NCBI RefSeq assembly: GCF_024519285.1
Contig: NZ_JAMZCY010000001.1
Span: 620,001-684,000 of the forward strand
Source: Cohnella sp. WQ 127256
Lineage (GTDB): Bacteria; Bacillota; Bacilli; Paenibacillales; Paenibacillaceae
DNA: 64,000 bases
Direction: 5' to 3'
Of this stretch, positions 1 through 10,600 are shown piece after piece. Each line of letters begins with the position of its first letter. Position 1 is the first letter of the stretch. Position numbers and translations under genes: made by a program. The notes beneath the pieces are model-generated. The model saw only the letters and a list, made by a program, of their open reading frames with translations, searched no databases and was not told the origin of the DNA.

Positions 1-27
1 GTGTTCCTCGAACCGATCTGTTATGAG

Positions 28-76
28 AATTGGCACACTCAAAGTGATAGTAAATTGGATCTTAACAATGCCAATT
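28..76. repeat. Inverted repeat upstream of the epimerase gene
   Basis: Arms AATTGGCA (28-35) and TGCCAATT (69-76) are exact reverse complements separated by 33 bases, about 60 bases before the first start codon. This could be an operator or a looped leader. It could also be chance in AT-rich DNA. No gene end is seen in bases 1-132. Confidence 0.3.
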
Positions 77-132
77 TTGCATGTTAGGATGGATAAAAAA
101 TACCGCAGAGTCAAGATCAAGGGGATTAACAA

Positions 133-999
133 ATGAAAATATTCGTAGCGGGATCAACAGGTGTGATTGGCCGTCTGTTACTACCGAAGTTAGTAAGTGC
201 AGGTCACGAGGTCGTTGGGATAACCCATCACAAGCTGAACAAGGAAAGCATTGAAAATGGGGGGGCAAAAGCAATTATTGCCGATGTCTTCGAACGTGAT
301 TCGATTCTATTGGCAATGAAAGAGGTACAGCCAGATGTGGTCATCCATCAACTCACATCTCTAAGTAAATGGAATCTATCGGATAACGCCAGGATCAGAA
401 GGGAAGGCACTCGAAATTTGGTGGATGCTGCCCTGGAGGTGGGGGTTAAGCGAATCATCGCGCAAAGTATATCTTGGGCATATGAACCAGGAGAGGGGTT
501 CGCGACGGAGGATGTCCCTTTGGATGTAGATTCCCCCATGCCTAGGAAAATGACGATTGACGGTGTTGTGGCATTGGAACGGGCTGTATCCGAAGTACCT
601 AATCACGTTATTTTGAGGTATGGGATGCTATATGGACCCAATACCTGGTACGACCATGAAGGGATACTGGCAGAGAAAATACGGAATAAGCAAGTACCTG
701 CAACTGACGGTATCACTTCCTTCCTCCATGTAGAAGATGCGGCTAATGCAGCCTTGCTTTCGTTAGATTGGCCAACGGGAACAATTAATGTAGTAGATGA
801 CGAGCCGGCAGCGGGAACAGAATGGCTTCCCGTGTATGCGGAAGCCCTGCAAGCACCTCAGCCGGATCTTCATCCGGTCTGTAACAGTTGGGATCGGGGT
901 GCATCAAATGCCAAAGCTCGTAAAGATTATGGGTGGACCCCGCTTTATCCAACCTGGAGATCAGGGTTTGCTCAAAGTCTACACAAGGATTATTCGTGA
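133..999 (+). CDS. NAD(P)-dependent epimerase/dehydratase (extended SDR family)
   Basis: A 288-residue Rossmann-fold protein. The N-terminus MKIFVAGSTGVIG carries the GxxGxxG dinucleotide-binding loop, followed by an acidic region (IIADVFERD) typical of nucleotide-sugar epimerase relatives. The family oxidises, epimerises or dehydrates NDP-sugars or small carbonyl compounds in the cytoplasm; the substrate here cannot be read from sequence. The central SWAYEPGEG segment lies where extended SDRs carry their active-site strand, but no classical YxxxK is obvious, so catalysis is uncertain. An AAGGGG ribosome binding site lies at 119-124. The acetyltransferase gene follows about 50 bases later, so the two may be co-transcribed. 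Confidence 0.85.
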   Translation: MKIFVAGSTGVIGRLLLPKLVSAGHEVVGITHHKLNKESIENGGAKAIIADVFERDSILLAMKEVQPDVVIHQLTSLSKWNLSDNARIRREGTRNLVDAALEVGVKRIIAQSISWAYEPGEGFATEDVPLDVDSPMPRKMTIDGVVALERAVSEVPNHVILRYGMLYGPNTWYDHEGILAEKIRNKQVPATDGITSFLHVEDAANAALLSLDWPTGTINVVDDEPAAGTEWLPVYAEALQAPQPDLHPVCNSWDRGASNAKARKDYGWTPLYPTWRSGFAQSLHKDYS

Positions 1000-1050
1000 G
1001 TGCGAATGATGAAACGACAAATGAAACCAAATAAGGGGGGCAGTCAATCC

Positions 1051-1449
1051 ATGAACATTGAATATAAAATAAACGAGGTACTGCAAGCTGTAGATGTATC
1101 AAATGTTTTCCATAGTTCAGGAATCAAGCGGCCGGCGGATGATTTGGAGCGTATTCAACGTATGATCGACAATGCCGACGTCAATCTCTCCGCTTGGGAT
1201 GGAACTAAGCTTGTGGGAATTGCGAGGGCCATTACGGATTACTCTTATTGTTGCTATTTATCAGATCTGGCAGTCAGCAAGGAGTACCAGAGGACCGGAA
1301 TTGGCAAGGAGCTTATTCGTCGTCTGCACGAGCTTATTGGTGAGGAAGTATCCTTACTATTGTTATCGGCACCAACCGCGATGAATTATTATCCTTCTAT
1401 CGGCTTCGATAGGAAGGATAATGCATTTATTATCCCTAGAATGTATTAA
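1051..1449 (+). CDS. GNAT-family N-acetyltransferase
   Basis: A 132-residue single-domain GNAT protein transferring an acyl group from acyl-CoA to an unknown amine. The acetyl-CoA-binding motif A is visible as LAVSKEYQRTGIGKELI (Q/RxxGxG), followed by the SAPTAMNYYPSIGF segment usual in motif B. The frame stays open to base 1000, but I place the start at ATG 1051. The AAGGGGGG tract (1033-1040) is correctly spaced for it, and the family normally starts shortly before a strand like IEYKIN. It ends just before the WYL-regulator promoter. The substrate is unknown. Confidence 0.85.
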   Translation: MNIEYKINEVLQAVDVSNVFHSSGIKRPADDLERIQRMIDNADVNLSAWDGTKLVGIARAITDYSYCCYLSDLAVSKEYQRTGIGKELIRRLHELIGEEVSLLLLSAPTAMNYYPSIGFDRKDNAFIIPRMY

Positions 1450-1478
1450 TGCTTTTTGCACTTCCCTGTGCCTGTCGC

Positions 1479-1516
1479 CATAGTTAATCTATCTGTTAAA
1501 ATAGACATTAACTATG
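1479..1516. promoter_or_regulatory. Inverted repeat upstream of the WYL regulator (candidate autoregulatory operator)
   Basis: CATAGTTAAT (1479-1488) and ATTAACTATG (1507-1516) form perfect 10-base arms around an 18-base centre, ending 11 bases before the likely ATG at 1528. Position and symmetry fit an operator or promoter element for the regulator that follows. No protein can be assigned from sequence alone. Confidence 0.45.
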
Positions 1517-1527
1517 TCATTATCGTA

Positions 1528-2493
1528 ATGGGGCTGTTGACTGTGAAGCTAGATCGTCTACTCGCAATTGTTATCCTATTAATAAACCGCCGGATCATTC
1601 AAGCCAAAGAGTTGGCGGATCATTTTGAAGTGTCGGTGCGTACGATTTATCGAGATATGGATGTCCTTAACCAAGCAGGAATACCGGTCATTTCTTACCA
1701 GGGCGCTGGGGGTGGCATAGGCTTATCGGAGGGTTATCGGCTCGATCGCAACGTTCTGACTAACAATGAAATGGTTGCAATTGTGACCGCGCTTCAAAGT
1801 GTTTCAACAACACATGATAGCCCAGATATTAAGCAGCTGCTTGAAAAGATGCAAAGTGTCGTCCCTGCCGCGGAGTCAGAGCAATTTCAGATCAGAACCC
1901 AGCAGTTTATCGTTGATCTGTCTCCTTGGGGGAGGCAAAGTCATATGGAGGACAAGCTGGCGCATTTGAAGAAAGCCGTTGAGGAAGCGCGTGAGGTAAT
2001 CTTTACCTACTGTAATGCGCAGGGAGAGGTGACTCAACGTCGCGTTGAACCCTATACACTTGTGCTGAAGCAACAAACCTGGTACCTCTATGCCAATTGT
2101 TTGGAGCGCAAGCAGTTCCGCTTATTCAAGCTGTTCAGAATGAGGGATGTTGAGGTTCAGTTGAGTTATTTTGTCCGTCAAAATATTTCTCTAGATCAGA
2201 TTCCATGGAACCAGCAGTGGACAACAGCTGAGAAAACAACCTCCTTGCGTCTACGATTCAACCAGAGTGTGAAGCATCTTGCAGAGGAATGGTTTGGAGT
2301 AGAGGCTCTTATTGCAGAGCCTCAAGAGAGTGAGAGTACAGAAGAGAAATACGTAGTCGTTGTTGATTTTCCGGAGGATCGCTGGTTATATGGCTTCATT
2401 CTTAGCTTTGGACAGGATGTAGAGGTGCTGGAGCCTGAGCATATCCGCAGCAAAATTAAAGGGATTGCTCGGAATATTGAACAAATCTATTAA
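1528..2493 (+). CDS. YafY-type transcriptional regulator (HTH_11 + WYL domain)
   Basis: About 321 residues. An N-terminal HTH_11/DeoR-like winged helix (LDRLLAIVILLINRR ... VSVRTIYRDMDVLNQAGIPV) is followed by a linker and a WYL domain in which the name-giving WYLYANCLERKQFRLFKL stretch is visible. WYL domains sense small ligands or nucleic acids and control DNA binding. The open frame reaches back to 1456, but that extension covers the inverted repeat. ATG 1528 or GTG 1543, next to LDRLL, fits the family better. The next gene encodes an effector-binding protein with a dyad in its promoter, a pairing often seen for these regulators, so it is probably the target. Confidence 0.88.
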   Translation: MGLLTVKLDRLLAIVILLINRRIIQAKELADHFEVSVRTIYRDMDVLNQAGIPVISYQGAGGGIGLSEGYRLDRNVLTNNEMVAIVTALQSVSTTHDSPDIKQLLEKMQSVVPAAESEQFQIRTQQFIVDLSPWGRQSHMEDKLAHLKKAVEEAREVIFTYCNAQGEVTQRRVEPYTLVLKQQTWYLYANCLERKQFRLFKLFRMRDVEVQLSYFVRQNISLDQIPWNQQWTTAEKTTSLRLRFNQSVKHLAEEWFGVEALIAEPQESESTEEKYVVVVDFPEDRWLYGFILSFGQDVEVLEPEHIRSKIKGIARNIEQIY

Positions 2494-2508
2494 CGAATGA
2501 ATTAAACC

Positions 2509-2542
2509 TGACAAACAGCTGTCAAGTTACTCCTTGTATAGT
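2509..2542 (+). promoter_or_regulatory. Promoter region with TGACA-N6-TGTCA operator-like dyad
   Basis: TGACA (2509-2513) and TGTCA (2520-2524) form a dyad with a 6-base centre, just upstream of a -10-like TATAGT (2537-2542) and the AAGGAG ribosome binding site (2558-2563) of the next gene. The regulator gene ends immediately upstream, so it is the obvious candidate to bind here. No good -35 element accompanies the -10. Confidence 0.5.
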
Positions 2543-2571
2543 TTAGACATAACCAATAAGGAGTCGATGAG

Positions 2572-3342
2572 ATGCAACAGGTTGGATTGCAATGTCAAAG
2601 CTGCGGAATGCCGCTACTAAGTTCAGAAGTGTTTGGAACGGATGCCACAGGCAATGTCGTACAGGATTACTGTAAATACTGCTACGAGAAAGGTGAATTC
2701 ACTCAACCGTCTTTCACAATGGACGAAATGATAGGATTCTGCATTCCGTTTCTTGTAGAAGAGGGAATGGAAGAGAAGCAGGCTAGAGAGCTTCTCACAA
2801 ATTCACTTCCTAGTCTAAAGCGATGGTCATCGGTCGAAGGGCAACCCATCGTGCCAACCTACTCGCTCATTCAATTAGAAGAAATCAAGCTTGTAGGTAT
2901 CGCAGAGAGAACAACGAATAAAGCGGAGATGACCGAGCAAGCAAAGATTGGCGGTTTGTGGGGAAGATTCTATGGAGAAGGCATCCAGCAATCCATCCCA
3001 AACTTGGCTCATGCAGGTCCGCAATCGATTTATGGCTGTTATTGTGATTATGAGAATGGAGCTGCTGGTGAATATACGATTTTACTTGGGTGTCAGGTAA
3101 AGGAGATCAATTCTCTACCTTCCGGAATGGTAGGAAGGGTGCTCCCAGCATCACAGTATGCCGTCTTTACGACTAAGATGGGTCCTGTATCGACTGTTGT
3201 CATCGAAGCATGGCAAGCCATCTGGAGATGGTCTGCCACATCTGAGCTGAAGCGAACGTTCACGGGGGATTTCGAGCTCTACGATGAGCGTAGCTCAGAT
3301 CCTGAGAATGTCCAAGTTGATATTTATATTGCCGTTAATTAA
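2572..3342 (+). CDS. Zinc-ribbon plus GyrI-like effector-binding domain protein
   Basis: A 256-residue two-domain protein. The N-terminal 85 residues are a putative zinc ribbon with paired cysteines (CQSCGMPL ... YCKYCYEKGEF) followed by a TMDEMI helix, as in the zinc-ribbon domains often fused to effector-binding domains. The C-terminal part, from about residue 95 (IKLVGIAERTTNKA), is a GyrI/AraC effector-binding fold that in relatives binds small hydrophobic or antibiotic-like molecules. AAGGAG at 2558-2563 supports ATG 2572. It probably forms a sensing unit with the upstream WYL regulator. The ligand is unknown. Confidence 0.8.
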   Translation: MQQVGLQCQSCGMPLLSSEVFGTDATGNVVQDYCKYCYEKGEFTQPSFTMDEMIGFCIPFLVEEGMEEKQARELLTNSLPSLKRWSSVEGQPIVPTYSLIQLEEIKLVGIAERTTNKAEMTEQAKIGGLWGRFYGEGIQQSIPNLAHAGPQSIYGCYCDYENGAAGEYTILLGCQVKEINSLPSGMVGRVLPASQYAVFTTKMGPVSTVVIEAWQAIWRWSATSELKRTFTGDFELYDERSSDPENVQVDIYIAVN

Positions 3343-3474
3343 AGCCCAAGTCTGATGATTCTATTTGGATCAAGAGTTCGACACAAATAGACCATAAACG
3401 AGGTTTTCGTTTTATTGATAAACTCATTAAATAAGTATGTTAATGTAAAAAATGTAGAAATATGATTGGTGTAA

Positions 3475-3506
3475 AGTGGTTAGCCCTGAGCGGCTAATCA
3501 CTTTTT
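3475..3506 (+). terminator. Rho-independent terminator between convergent genes
   Basis: An 11-bp stem (3475-3485 with 3492-3502, one G-T pair) with a 6-base loop is followed by a T run at 3502-3506. It lies about 130 bases after the effector-binding gene and just past the end of the convergent phosphopantetheinyl transferase gene, so it may work in both directions. Confidence 0.75.
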
Positions 3507-3515
3507 GTGTTTTCG

Positions 3516-4238
3516 TTAAAATGTATCCGATTGCTTCCCCGTTTGTGGGTGAGGTATAGGATACATAGAGGAGATGTCTTCAAGTGAAATGGGATTGGCA
3601 ATAAGCTCTTCGATAGCAGTTGATCGGCACACAGATAGCATATAATCAGGCTCAATTTGCAGCGTACGCAGGATCCATGTCTGATCTGGAGTATGGACTT
3701 GCGTTTCGTTTTCCTCAAGTGACTGAATTTCAAATGAATCAAGTGGGGTAAATAGACCGGAGCCTATGGCTTTGAGATAGCTTTCTTTTTGTGTCCAAAT
3801 TTTATAAAAGGCATTTAACTTCTTAGGGGTGCTTTGTTTAGAAATATAACTATTTTCATTAAGTGTAAAATTCCGGATAGCTATGCTGGAATATTGAAAA
3901 TCTCGTATGTATTCAATATCAATTCCAATTTCGGCGTGATCAAAAACACAGGCTACATAATCTGCGGTATGCGATAGGTTGAAGTATAGACCGGGTTGGG
4001 CTAATAAATAGGGCTTCCCTGATTTGTGAGTACCCCAATCCAAGCGTTGCCCGGACATGTTGTGTTTGGTTAGGAGAATATAATTCACAAGCAATTCACT
4101 GACGATGGAGCGGTTAAAATCGTTGGCCTGCTTAAATCGGATTGCTTTATCCAATCGGGACTTGGATACGTATGGAGATAACCGTTTGATCATTTCCGAA
4201 TGTCGAAGATGATCGATTCGAACAAGATAGATATTCAA
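3516..4238 (-). CDS. Sfp-type 4'-phosphopantetheinyl transferase
   Basis: A 240-residue enzyme that transfers phosphopantetheine from CoA to the conserved serine of carrier domains, turning apo-ACP/PCP into the active holo form. Family motifs are clear: KSGKPYL, FNLSHTADYVACVF, the metal-binding IGIDIE, and WTQKESYLKAIGSGL (W-x-x-KE-x-x-x-K). Length matches Sfp (about 224-240). The start is TTG 4238, preceded on the minus strand by GGGGGA about 9 bases away; an in-frame stop lies just upstream. It is divergent from the NRPS operon and would activate that operon's nine carrier domains. Confidence 0.93.
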   Translation of the reverse strand: MNIYLVRIDHLRHSEMIKRLSPYVSKSRLDKAIRFKQANDFNRSIVSELLVNYILLTKHNMSGQRLDWGTHKSGKPYLLAQPGLYFNLSHTADYVACVFDHAEIGIDIEYIRDFQYSSIAIRNFTLNENSYISKQSTPKKLNAFYKIWTQKESYLKAIGSGLFTPLDSFEIQSLEENETQVHTPDQTWILRTLQIEPDYMLSVCRSTAIEELIANPISLEDISSMYPIPHPQTGKQSDTF

Positions 4239-4613
4239 GCAGCATTATCCCCCAAATTGTATATTATTATTGTTAAAATAATCATAATTAAATAGGATAT
4301 AGCAATTATTTATAAGTCATTACTAAAAGAAAAAAAACGACAGAATAAGCATACAATCCATAAGTGTTTAGTTCTTTATATCTATGTGCATTAGGTCTAA
4401 ATAACTATTTAGTAATTTATGGATGTAATGTTACAATACAGACCTGACAAAATATATATTAATTACATCACATTTTATATGAATTGTATAATTTTTGTTT
4501 TAAGAATATTAGATCAAAAAGTTCATAAATAGATGAGGTGGTCATTTTCGCAGTCTTTTTTTGCTTATTTGTGCAAACGTTTGTACAGATGAATTTGACT
4601 GAGGAGGAGTATT
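4239..4613. promoter_or_regulatory. AT-rich divergent promoter region between sfp-type gene and NRPS operon
   Basis: This 375-base gene-free stretch is markedly AT-rich. It holds a dyad CTAAATA-AC-TATTTAG (4397-4412), a pair of 8-base arms ATCCATAA/TTATGGAT (4356-4363 and 4417-4424), a TATAAT hexamer at 4487-4492 without a convincing -35, and a LacI-type dyad at 4571-4586. The GAGGAGGAG ribosome binding site for NRPS1 is at 4601-4609. Promoters for both directions must lie here, but I cannot place them exactly. Confidence 0.55.
4571..4586. promoter_or_regulatory. LacI/PurR-type operator candidate before NRPS1
   Basis: GTGCAAACGTTTGTAC is a near-perfect 16-base dyad built on the GCAAACGTTTG core typical of LacI-family operators. 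It lies between the TATAAT-like hexamer and the ribosome binding site, where a repressor would block transcription. A longer, perfect version of the same core occurs at 13196-13213 inside the same gene. Confidence 0.5.
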
Positions 4614-7600
4614 GTGAAGAAGCAATATAACAATCTAAACGAAGCTTTCGAATGGGCGTGTCGTTCAGATAAAGGCATTATTTTTGTCGACAAAAATAGA
4701 GACCAAAGGGTTTCCTATTATCAGCTTTATGAGGAATCTTTATATATCCTTAATCATTTGCAAAGAAAAGGGATGAAAGCAGGAGATCTTCTGCTCCTTC
4801 AAATCGAGGAGCCTCGATGCTTCCTTCTCGTCTTCTGGGCGTGTTTGCAAGGAGGCATCATCCCGGTCCCCATTACCGTAGGTTCAACTCCCGAGCACCG
4901 GATGAAGGTTAGGCGAATATGGGAACTCTCAGATCATCCCTACCTGATCGCATCACCAGAATTACGCTTATCGTTCGATGAACCGATTGAGCAGGGAGGG
5001 GGAGACCCACTGGCGGTTAAGTTTAATGAGCGATTGTGGGATACAGACTCCATCATGACCAATTATTCCGCAAAGGGAATAATACACTCCTCCCAGGCTG
5101 ATGATATTGCATTCCTACAGTTCTCCTCCGGATCTACGGGGGATCCTAAAGGAGTTATTCTCACTCATCGGAACTTGTTAACGAACATAGATGCCATCTT
5201 GACTTGTTCGAATGCTGTTCCGAGTGACAGATCACTAAGCTGGATGCCCCTTACACATGATATGGGTTTGATCGGTTTTCATTTAGCCCCACTAGTCGCC
5301 CAGATGGATCAATGGATCATGCAGCCTAGACTATTCTTAATGCGACCACATCTGTGGCTGAGTAAAGCTCATGAATACCAAGTCACACAGATTTCTTCTC
5401 CTAACTTTGGATATAAGCATGTATTAAATCATCTCACCCCGGAAGATAACTACAACTGGGATTTATCATCCATTAAATTTATTTTTAACGGTGCTGAACC
5501 GATTTCTGTACATTTAGCTAATGAGTTTCTTACACGTATGGAGCCATATGGCCTATCCAGAAATGCAATGTTTCCTGTTTACGGAATGGCGGAGGCGAGC
5601 TTAGCCGTCACTTTCCCCCCGATAGAGGAAGAACTCCAAGCTGTCTATGTGGAGCGGTCAACTATCGGTGTTGGAACAGCGGTTGTTTATAGTGAGGCTG
5701 ATCGTTCAACCAGTGTAGCATTCGTCGATGTTGGCTTTCCGGTCAGCCATTGCCAGGTGCGAATATGTGACGATGCAAATCAACCACAGGCTGAGCATGT
5801 TATCGGTCATATTCAAATCAAAGGGGACAACGTAACGAGAGGTTATTATCGGAACGAGGATGCTACACAGCGTTTAATATCCGAGGACGGATGGTTGCAA
5901 ACCGGGGATATCGGATTTATGCGAGGCGGTAGATTAGTCATCACCGGACGGAAAAAAGACATCATTTTCGTTCACGGTCGTAATTATTTCCCTCATGACT
6001 TAGAGCAGTCCGCTCTGGAGGTTGATGGTATAGAATTTGGTAAAATCGCAATCTGTGGCGTGACAAACGATGGGTTAGGAACGGATGAGATTGTTGCATT
6101 CCTACAGCATCGGGGTAAAGATGATTCGTTTGCTTCAATCGCGTGGGAGTTAAGAAGGCATCTCAGCCGGAGCTCGGGATTAAATATTGCATGCGTTATA
6201 CCGATCAAGCAAATCCCCAAAACAACAAGTGGAAAGCCACAGCGATATAAATTAGTGGAACAGTACACAAAAGGGGAATTTCAGGATCGTATCGAGCAAT
6301 TTCGAAGCATAATGAATAGCCGAAGTGATTCGAGCCTAGAATTACCTCATGACGAAGTGGAACACAAGCTAGCTGAGCTTTGGGCAAGTATTATGGGAAG
6401 CAAGGTTGGAATGTCGGATTCGTTCTACGATTACGGCGGAGATTCTTTGAAAGCTGCATTACTACTATCCAGCATTCATAAACATTTTCAGGTAGACATT
6501 CCTACGAATGTCTTTCATGAAAATGCGACTATCCGAGCGATCGCTGAATATATCCGTCATTCCGAAGTTACTCCGTACAATCCAATCGTTAGAGCAGAAG
6601 CTGCAGCGCATGATCCGGTTTCTCCAACACAGCGAAGAATGTACCTTCAAGAACAATTCATCGGGGCCGGGACGGCCTATAATATGCCTTTCGCATTGAA
6701 GCTTGAAGGAAAAGTAGATGAGATTCGATTGGAACAAGCGTTACAGCTGGTGGTCAGCCGACACGACGCTCTACGTACGTCATTCGCCATGATAGAAGGC
6801 GAGGTTAGGCAAATCATCCATCCGAATGAACATGTTCCGATGGAGCAATTGACAGCTGATGAAGAAAATCTACCGGAATTATTAACTAAGCTGAACCTTT
6901 CTTTTAACCTACACAACTTACCTCTCATTCGTAGTACCCTCATCTTGGTTCACTCACACATGAACTATCACATCCTTCACCTAGACATTCATCACATTTG
7001 TTCTGACGGAATATCCGCAAATCTATTATGGAATGAACTCTTTCAGTTGTATCAAGGAATTGAACTTCCGCAGCCGTCCCTACAATACCGCGATTATGCC
7101 GTGTGGCTCACTACAAGTTCTGGACTTGAAGAGAAGCAGTCATTAGAAGGCTACTGGTCTGAACGGCTGTATTCGGAATTGCCGGTGTTGGATTTACCAA
7201 CAGATTTCAAGAGGCCTGAGCGTAAATCCTTCGACGGTGACACCATACGAATTCAAGTCCCGCATCATTTGTCTAGCCGCGTACAGAATTGGATCCAGGA
7301 AGAGAAGGTATCGTTATACTCGTTCCTATTGTCGGCCTATTCTTTGTTATTGAATAAGTATGCAAGACAGGACGACGTGATCATTGGGGCATTAGTCGCT
7401 GGCAGGAATCATGCTGATTTGATCTCTGTCATGGGCGCTTTCATCAATTATATTCCGATCCGCTTCCAGGTCGACGCTAATGCGAGTTGGTCTGGCTACA
7501 TCCGAAATGCTCAACAAGCGATCATCCAAGATTTCGAACATCAGCAATTGCCCTTTGAAGAGATCGTATCGCTTACGAAATGCACAACTTCTCCATCTCG

Positions 7601-10600
7601 TAATCCACTTTTCGATACAATGGTCATCCTGCACAATCAGATGGATTTTGCGAAGACACTTGTTTTGCAGGATTTGTCCGTAGCTCATTATCCATTGCCG
7701 AGCGTTACAGCGAAGCTGGATATTAAGCTCGACGTCTACCTGCTAGGCTCGTCGGAATGGGAGCTTGTATGGGAGTTTAATACGAATTTGTTCCACAAGA
7801 GCACGATCGAGTGCTTCAACGCTCATTTCCTTCGCTTACTAGAGCTGGTTATTGACCAACCGGATATGAGATTGGACGATATAGAGCTGCTGAGGGCAGA
7901 GGAACAGAAGCGACTGCTGCTGGAATTTAACCCTATTGCGAAGCCTTCTACCGACAACTGTCTTGTACATCAGTGGGTTGAAAAGCAGGCAGAGGTTAGA
8001 GCTGATCAACGTGCGGTTATTTTCGATGAAAGTGATCTGTCTTATGGGGAGTTGAACTCTAAAGCAAATCAACTGGCTCGAGTGCTTCGTGAGCGGGGAG
8101 TGAAGCCGGATTCCATTGTTCCGATCTCCGTGGTCCGATCACCAGTAATGATTGTTGGGATATTAGCCATATTGAAGGCGGGTGGGGCTTACCTGCCTAT
8201 AGCCCCTGAAATCCCAGTGGAAAGAATCCGCTACATGCTTGAAGACAGCGGAGCGAAGCTACTGCTAGTTAATGATGGGGGACTCGATGACCTTCCGTTC
8301 GATGGCAGTCGCATTCGCTTGGATGACGAAGGTCTGTATAGGGGAGATCCTACTAACCTAAATACCATGATGGAGCCGAATCATTTGGCTTATGTGATTT
8401 ATACTTCTGGGTCTACGGGTAATCCCAAAGGAGTAATGATCGAGCATCGTTCGGTCATTAATCGAATCGAGTGGATGCAAAACGCATATCCGCTTCATGC
8501 ACAAGATGTCATCATGCAAAAAACGGCGTTTACGTTCGATGTATCGGTATGGGAGCTCTTTTGGTGGGCTCAATCGGGGGCTGCTGTTCATTTTCTCATT
8601 CCGGGAGGTGAAAAGGAACCACAAGCGATCGTGAAGGCGATTGAGAGAAACCGCGTAACCACGATGCATTTCGTACCTTCAATGCTGCACTTATTCTTAG
8701 CTTATATCGAAGGGAACCCGGAGCAGATAGAAGCTTTGCGGAGCCTACACTATGTGTTTGCAAGCGGAGAAGCCCTGCCAGTAGGCCAAGTGAATCGATT
8801 TAACGCTTTGCTGCACGATCATCTCGGCACCAAGTTAATTAATTTGTATGGACCTACTGAAGCAACAGTGGACGTGTCGTACTTCGATTGTTCAATGGGA
8901 GAGGCTTTAAGTTCGATACCGATCGGCAAGCCAATCGACAATACTCAGCTATACGTCGTTGATAAGCATAGACGGTTGTTACCGCCGGGCATTCCTGGTG
9001 AATTATGCATCGGTGGCATAGGTTTGGCGAGAGGATATTTGAATCGACCGGAGCTAACGGAAGAGAAATTCGTGGAGAACCCGTTCGTGCCGGGAGCACT
9101 AATGTATCGTACAGGCGATTTGGCGAAGCAACGTCTAGATGGCAACCTCGAATATTTAGGGCGTCTTGACCATCAAGTCAAAGTTCGTGGCTACCGGATG
9201 GAGCTTGGTGAAATTGAGCATCATCTGCTACAGCATGAAGCTATTCAAGAAGCAGTCGTAATTACGAAATCTGTTGAGGATGGAAATACGGAATTATACG
9301 CTTATCTCGTCGTAGGGCAGCCATTAAATGCAGCAGAATTTCGTTCCTTCTTGATCAAGCGGTTACCTGAATATATGGTGCCAGCGTATTTCGTGAAAAT
9401 CGAAAGAATGCCTCTCTCTTCTAGCGGCAAAGCAGATCGCAAAGCCTTGTCCAATCTATATACAGAGATCATGCTCAGTAAGCCGTTCATGCCTCCACAA
9501 AGTCCGATGCAGATTGCACTTGCTGAGATTTGGGAGGAAATACTTCAGGCGAATGACATTGGTATTGATCATGATTTCTTTGAGTTAGGTGGGCACTCCC
9601 TTAAAGCGGCGCAGCTCGTTCATTCGGTACAACAAAAGTTGAAAATTGAGCTTACGCTAAGGGAGATTTTCAGCTTTCCAACGATTAAAGAGCTAGCGAT
9701 GTTTATGGAGAATAAAACGGAAAGTGTGCTTGCTCCGATTGTTGAAACGGCGAGCCGAGCTTATTATCCATTGTCCTCCGCGCAGAGCCGACTGTACATT
9801 CTGAACAAATTTGAAGGGATCGAAACGACCTATCATCTCCCGGTCGCATTCCTATCCGAGGGAGTCATCGATCCCATTCGTTTCGAGCAAACGATTCAGG
9901 CTCTAATCGCTAGGCACGAGAGTTTACGGACGACTTTTGAACTCGTAGACGGAATTCCAATGCAGAAAATCCATGATCAGGTTACTTTTCAATTAGAGAC
10001 GTTTGAAGGTTACGAAGCCAGCTTACACGGATCGTATAAGAAGTTTAGCCGTCCGTTCGAGCTTGATCATGCTCCGCTGTTAAGGGCTGGTCTAAGGGAA
10101 TTACCGGATGAGAAGCAATTGATCCTGCTTGATATGCATCATCTCGTTTCTGACGGTTTGTCTATGGGCGTTCTCGTCCGTGATTTCGTCGAGCTATACG
10201 AGGGAAGGCCGCTTCCGGAATTACAAGTGCAGGTTAAAGACTATATAGCATGGCAAACGATTCAATTAGCTTCCCAGCCACTTCAAAACCAACGGCAATA
10301 TTGGCAGGAAGTATTTGCAGATGGTGTGCCTTTGTTGGAGCTGCCTACGGATTTCAAACGGCCTTTGGTCAAATCGTATGTAGGTAGCCTAATCCCGTTC
10401 GACCTTAATGCGGAACAAACGCTTCAATTGAAACAGCTAGCGAATGAATCGAAAACGACCTTATACATGGTCATGTTGGCGTTGTTTAATGTATTACTCG
10501 CCAAGTATTCCAGCCAAGAAGATATTGTTGTCGGATCACCGGTTTCAGGAAGGCCTCATGCCGATCTGCGTAACTTGATTGGGATGTTCGTCAATACGAT

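Noticed and set aside
1456..1527. N-terminal extension of the WYL regulator (24 residues)
   Set aside because: The stretch covers the inverted repeat and has no ribosome binding site; the HTH begins only after residue 30 of that frame.
4533..4592. Short open frame (19 codons) overlapping the LacI-like dyad, as a leader peptide of NRPS1
   Set aside because: It lacks a ribosome binding site, has no attenuator hairpin after it, and its codons show no meaningful bias.
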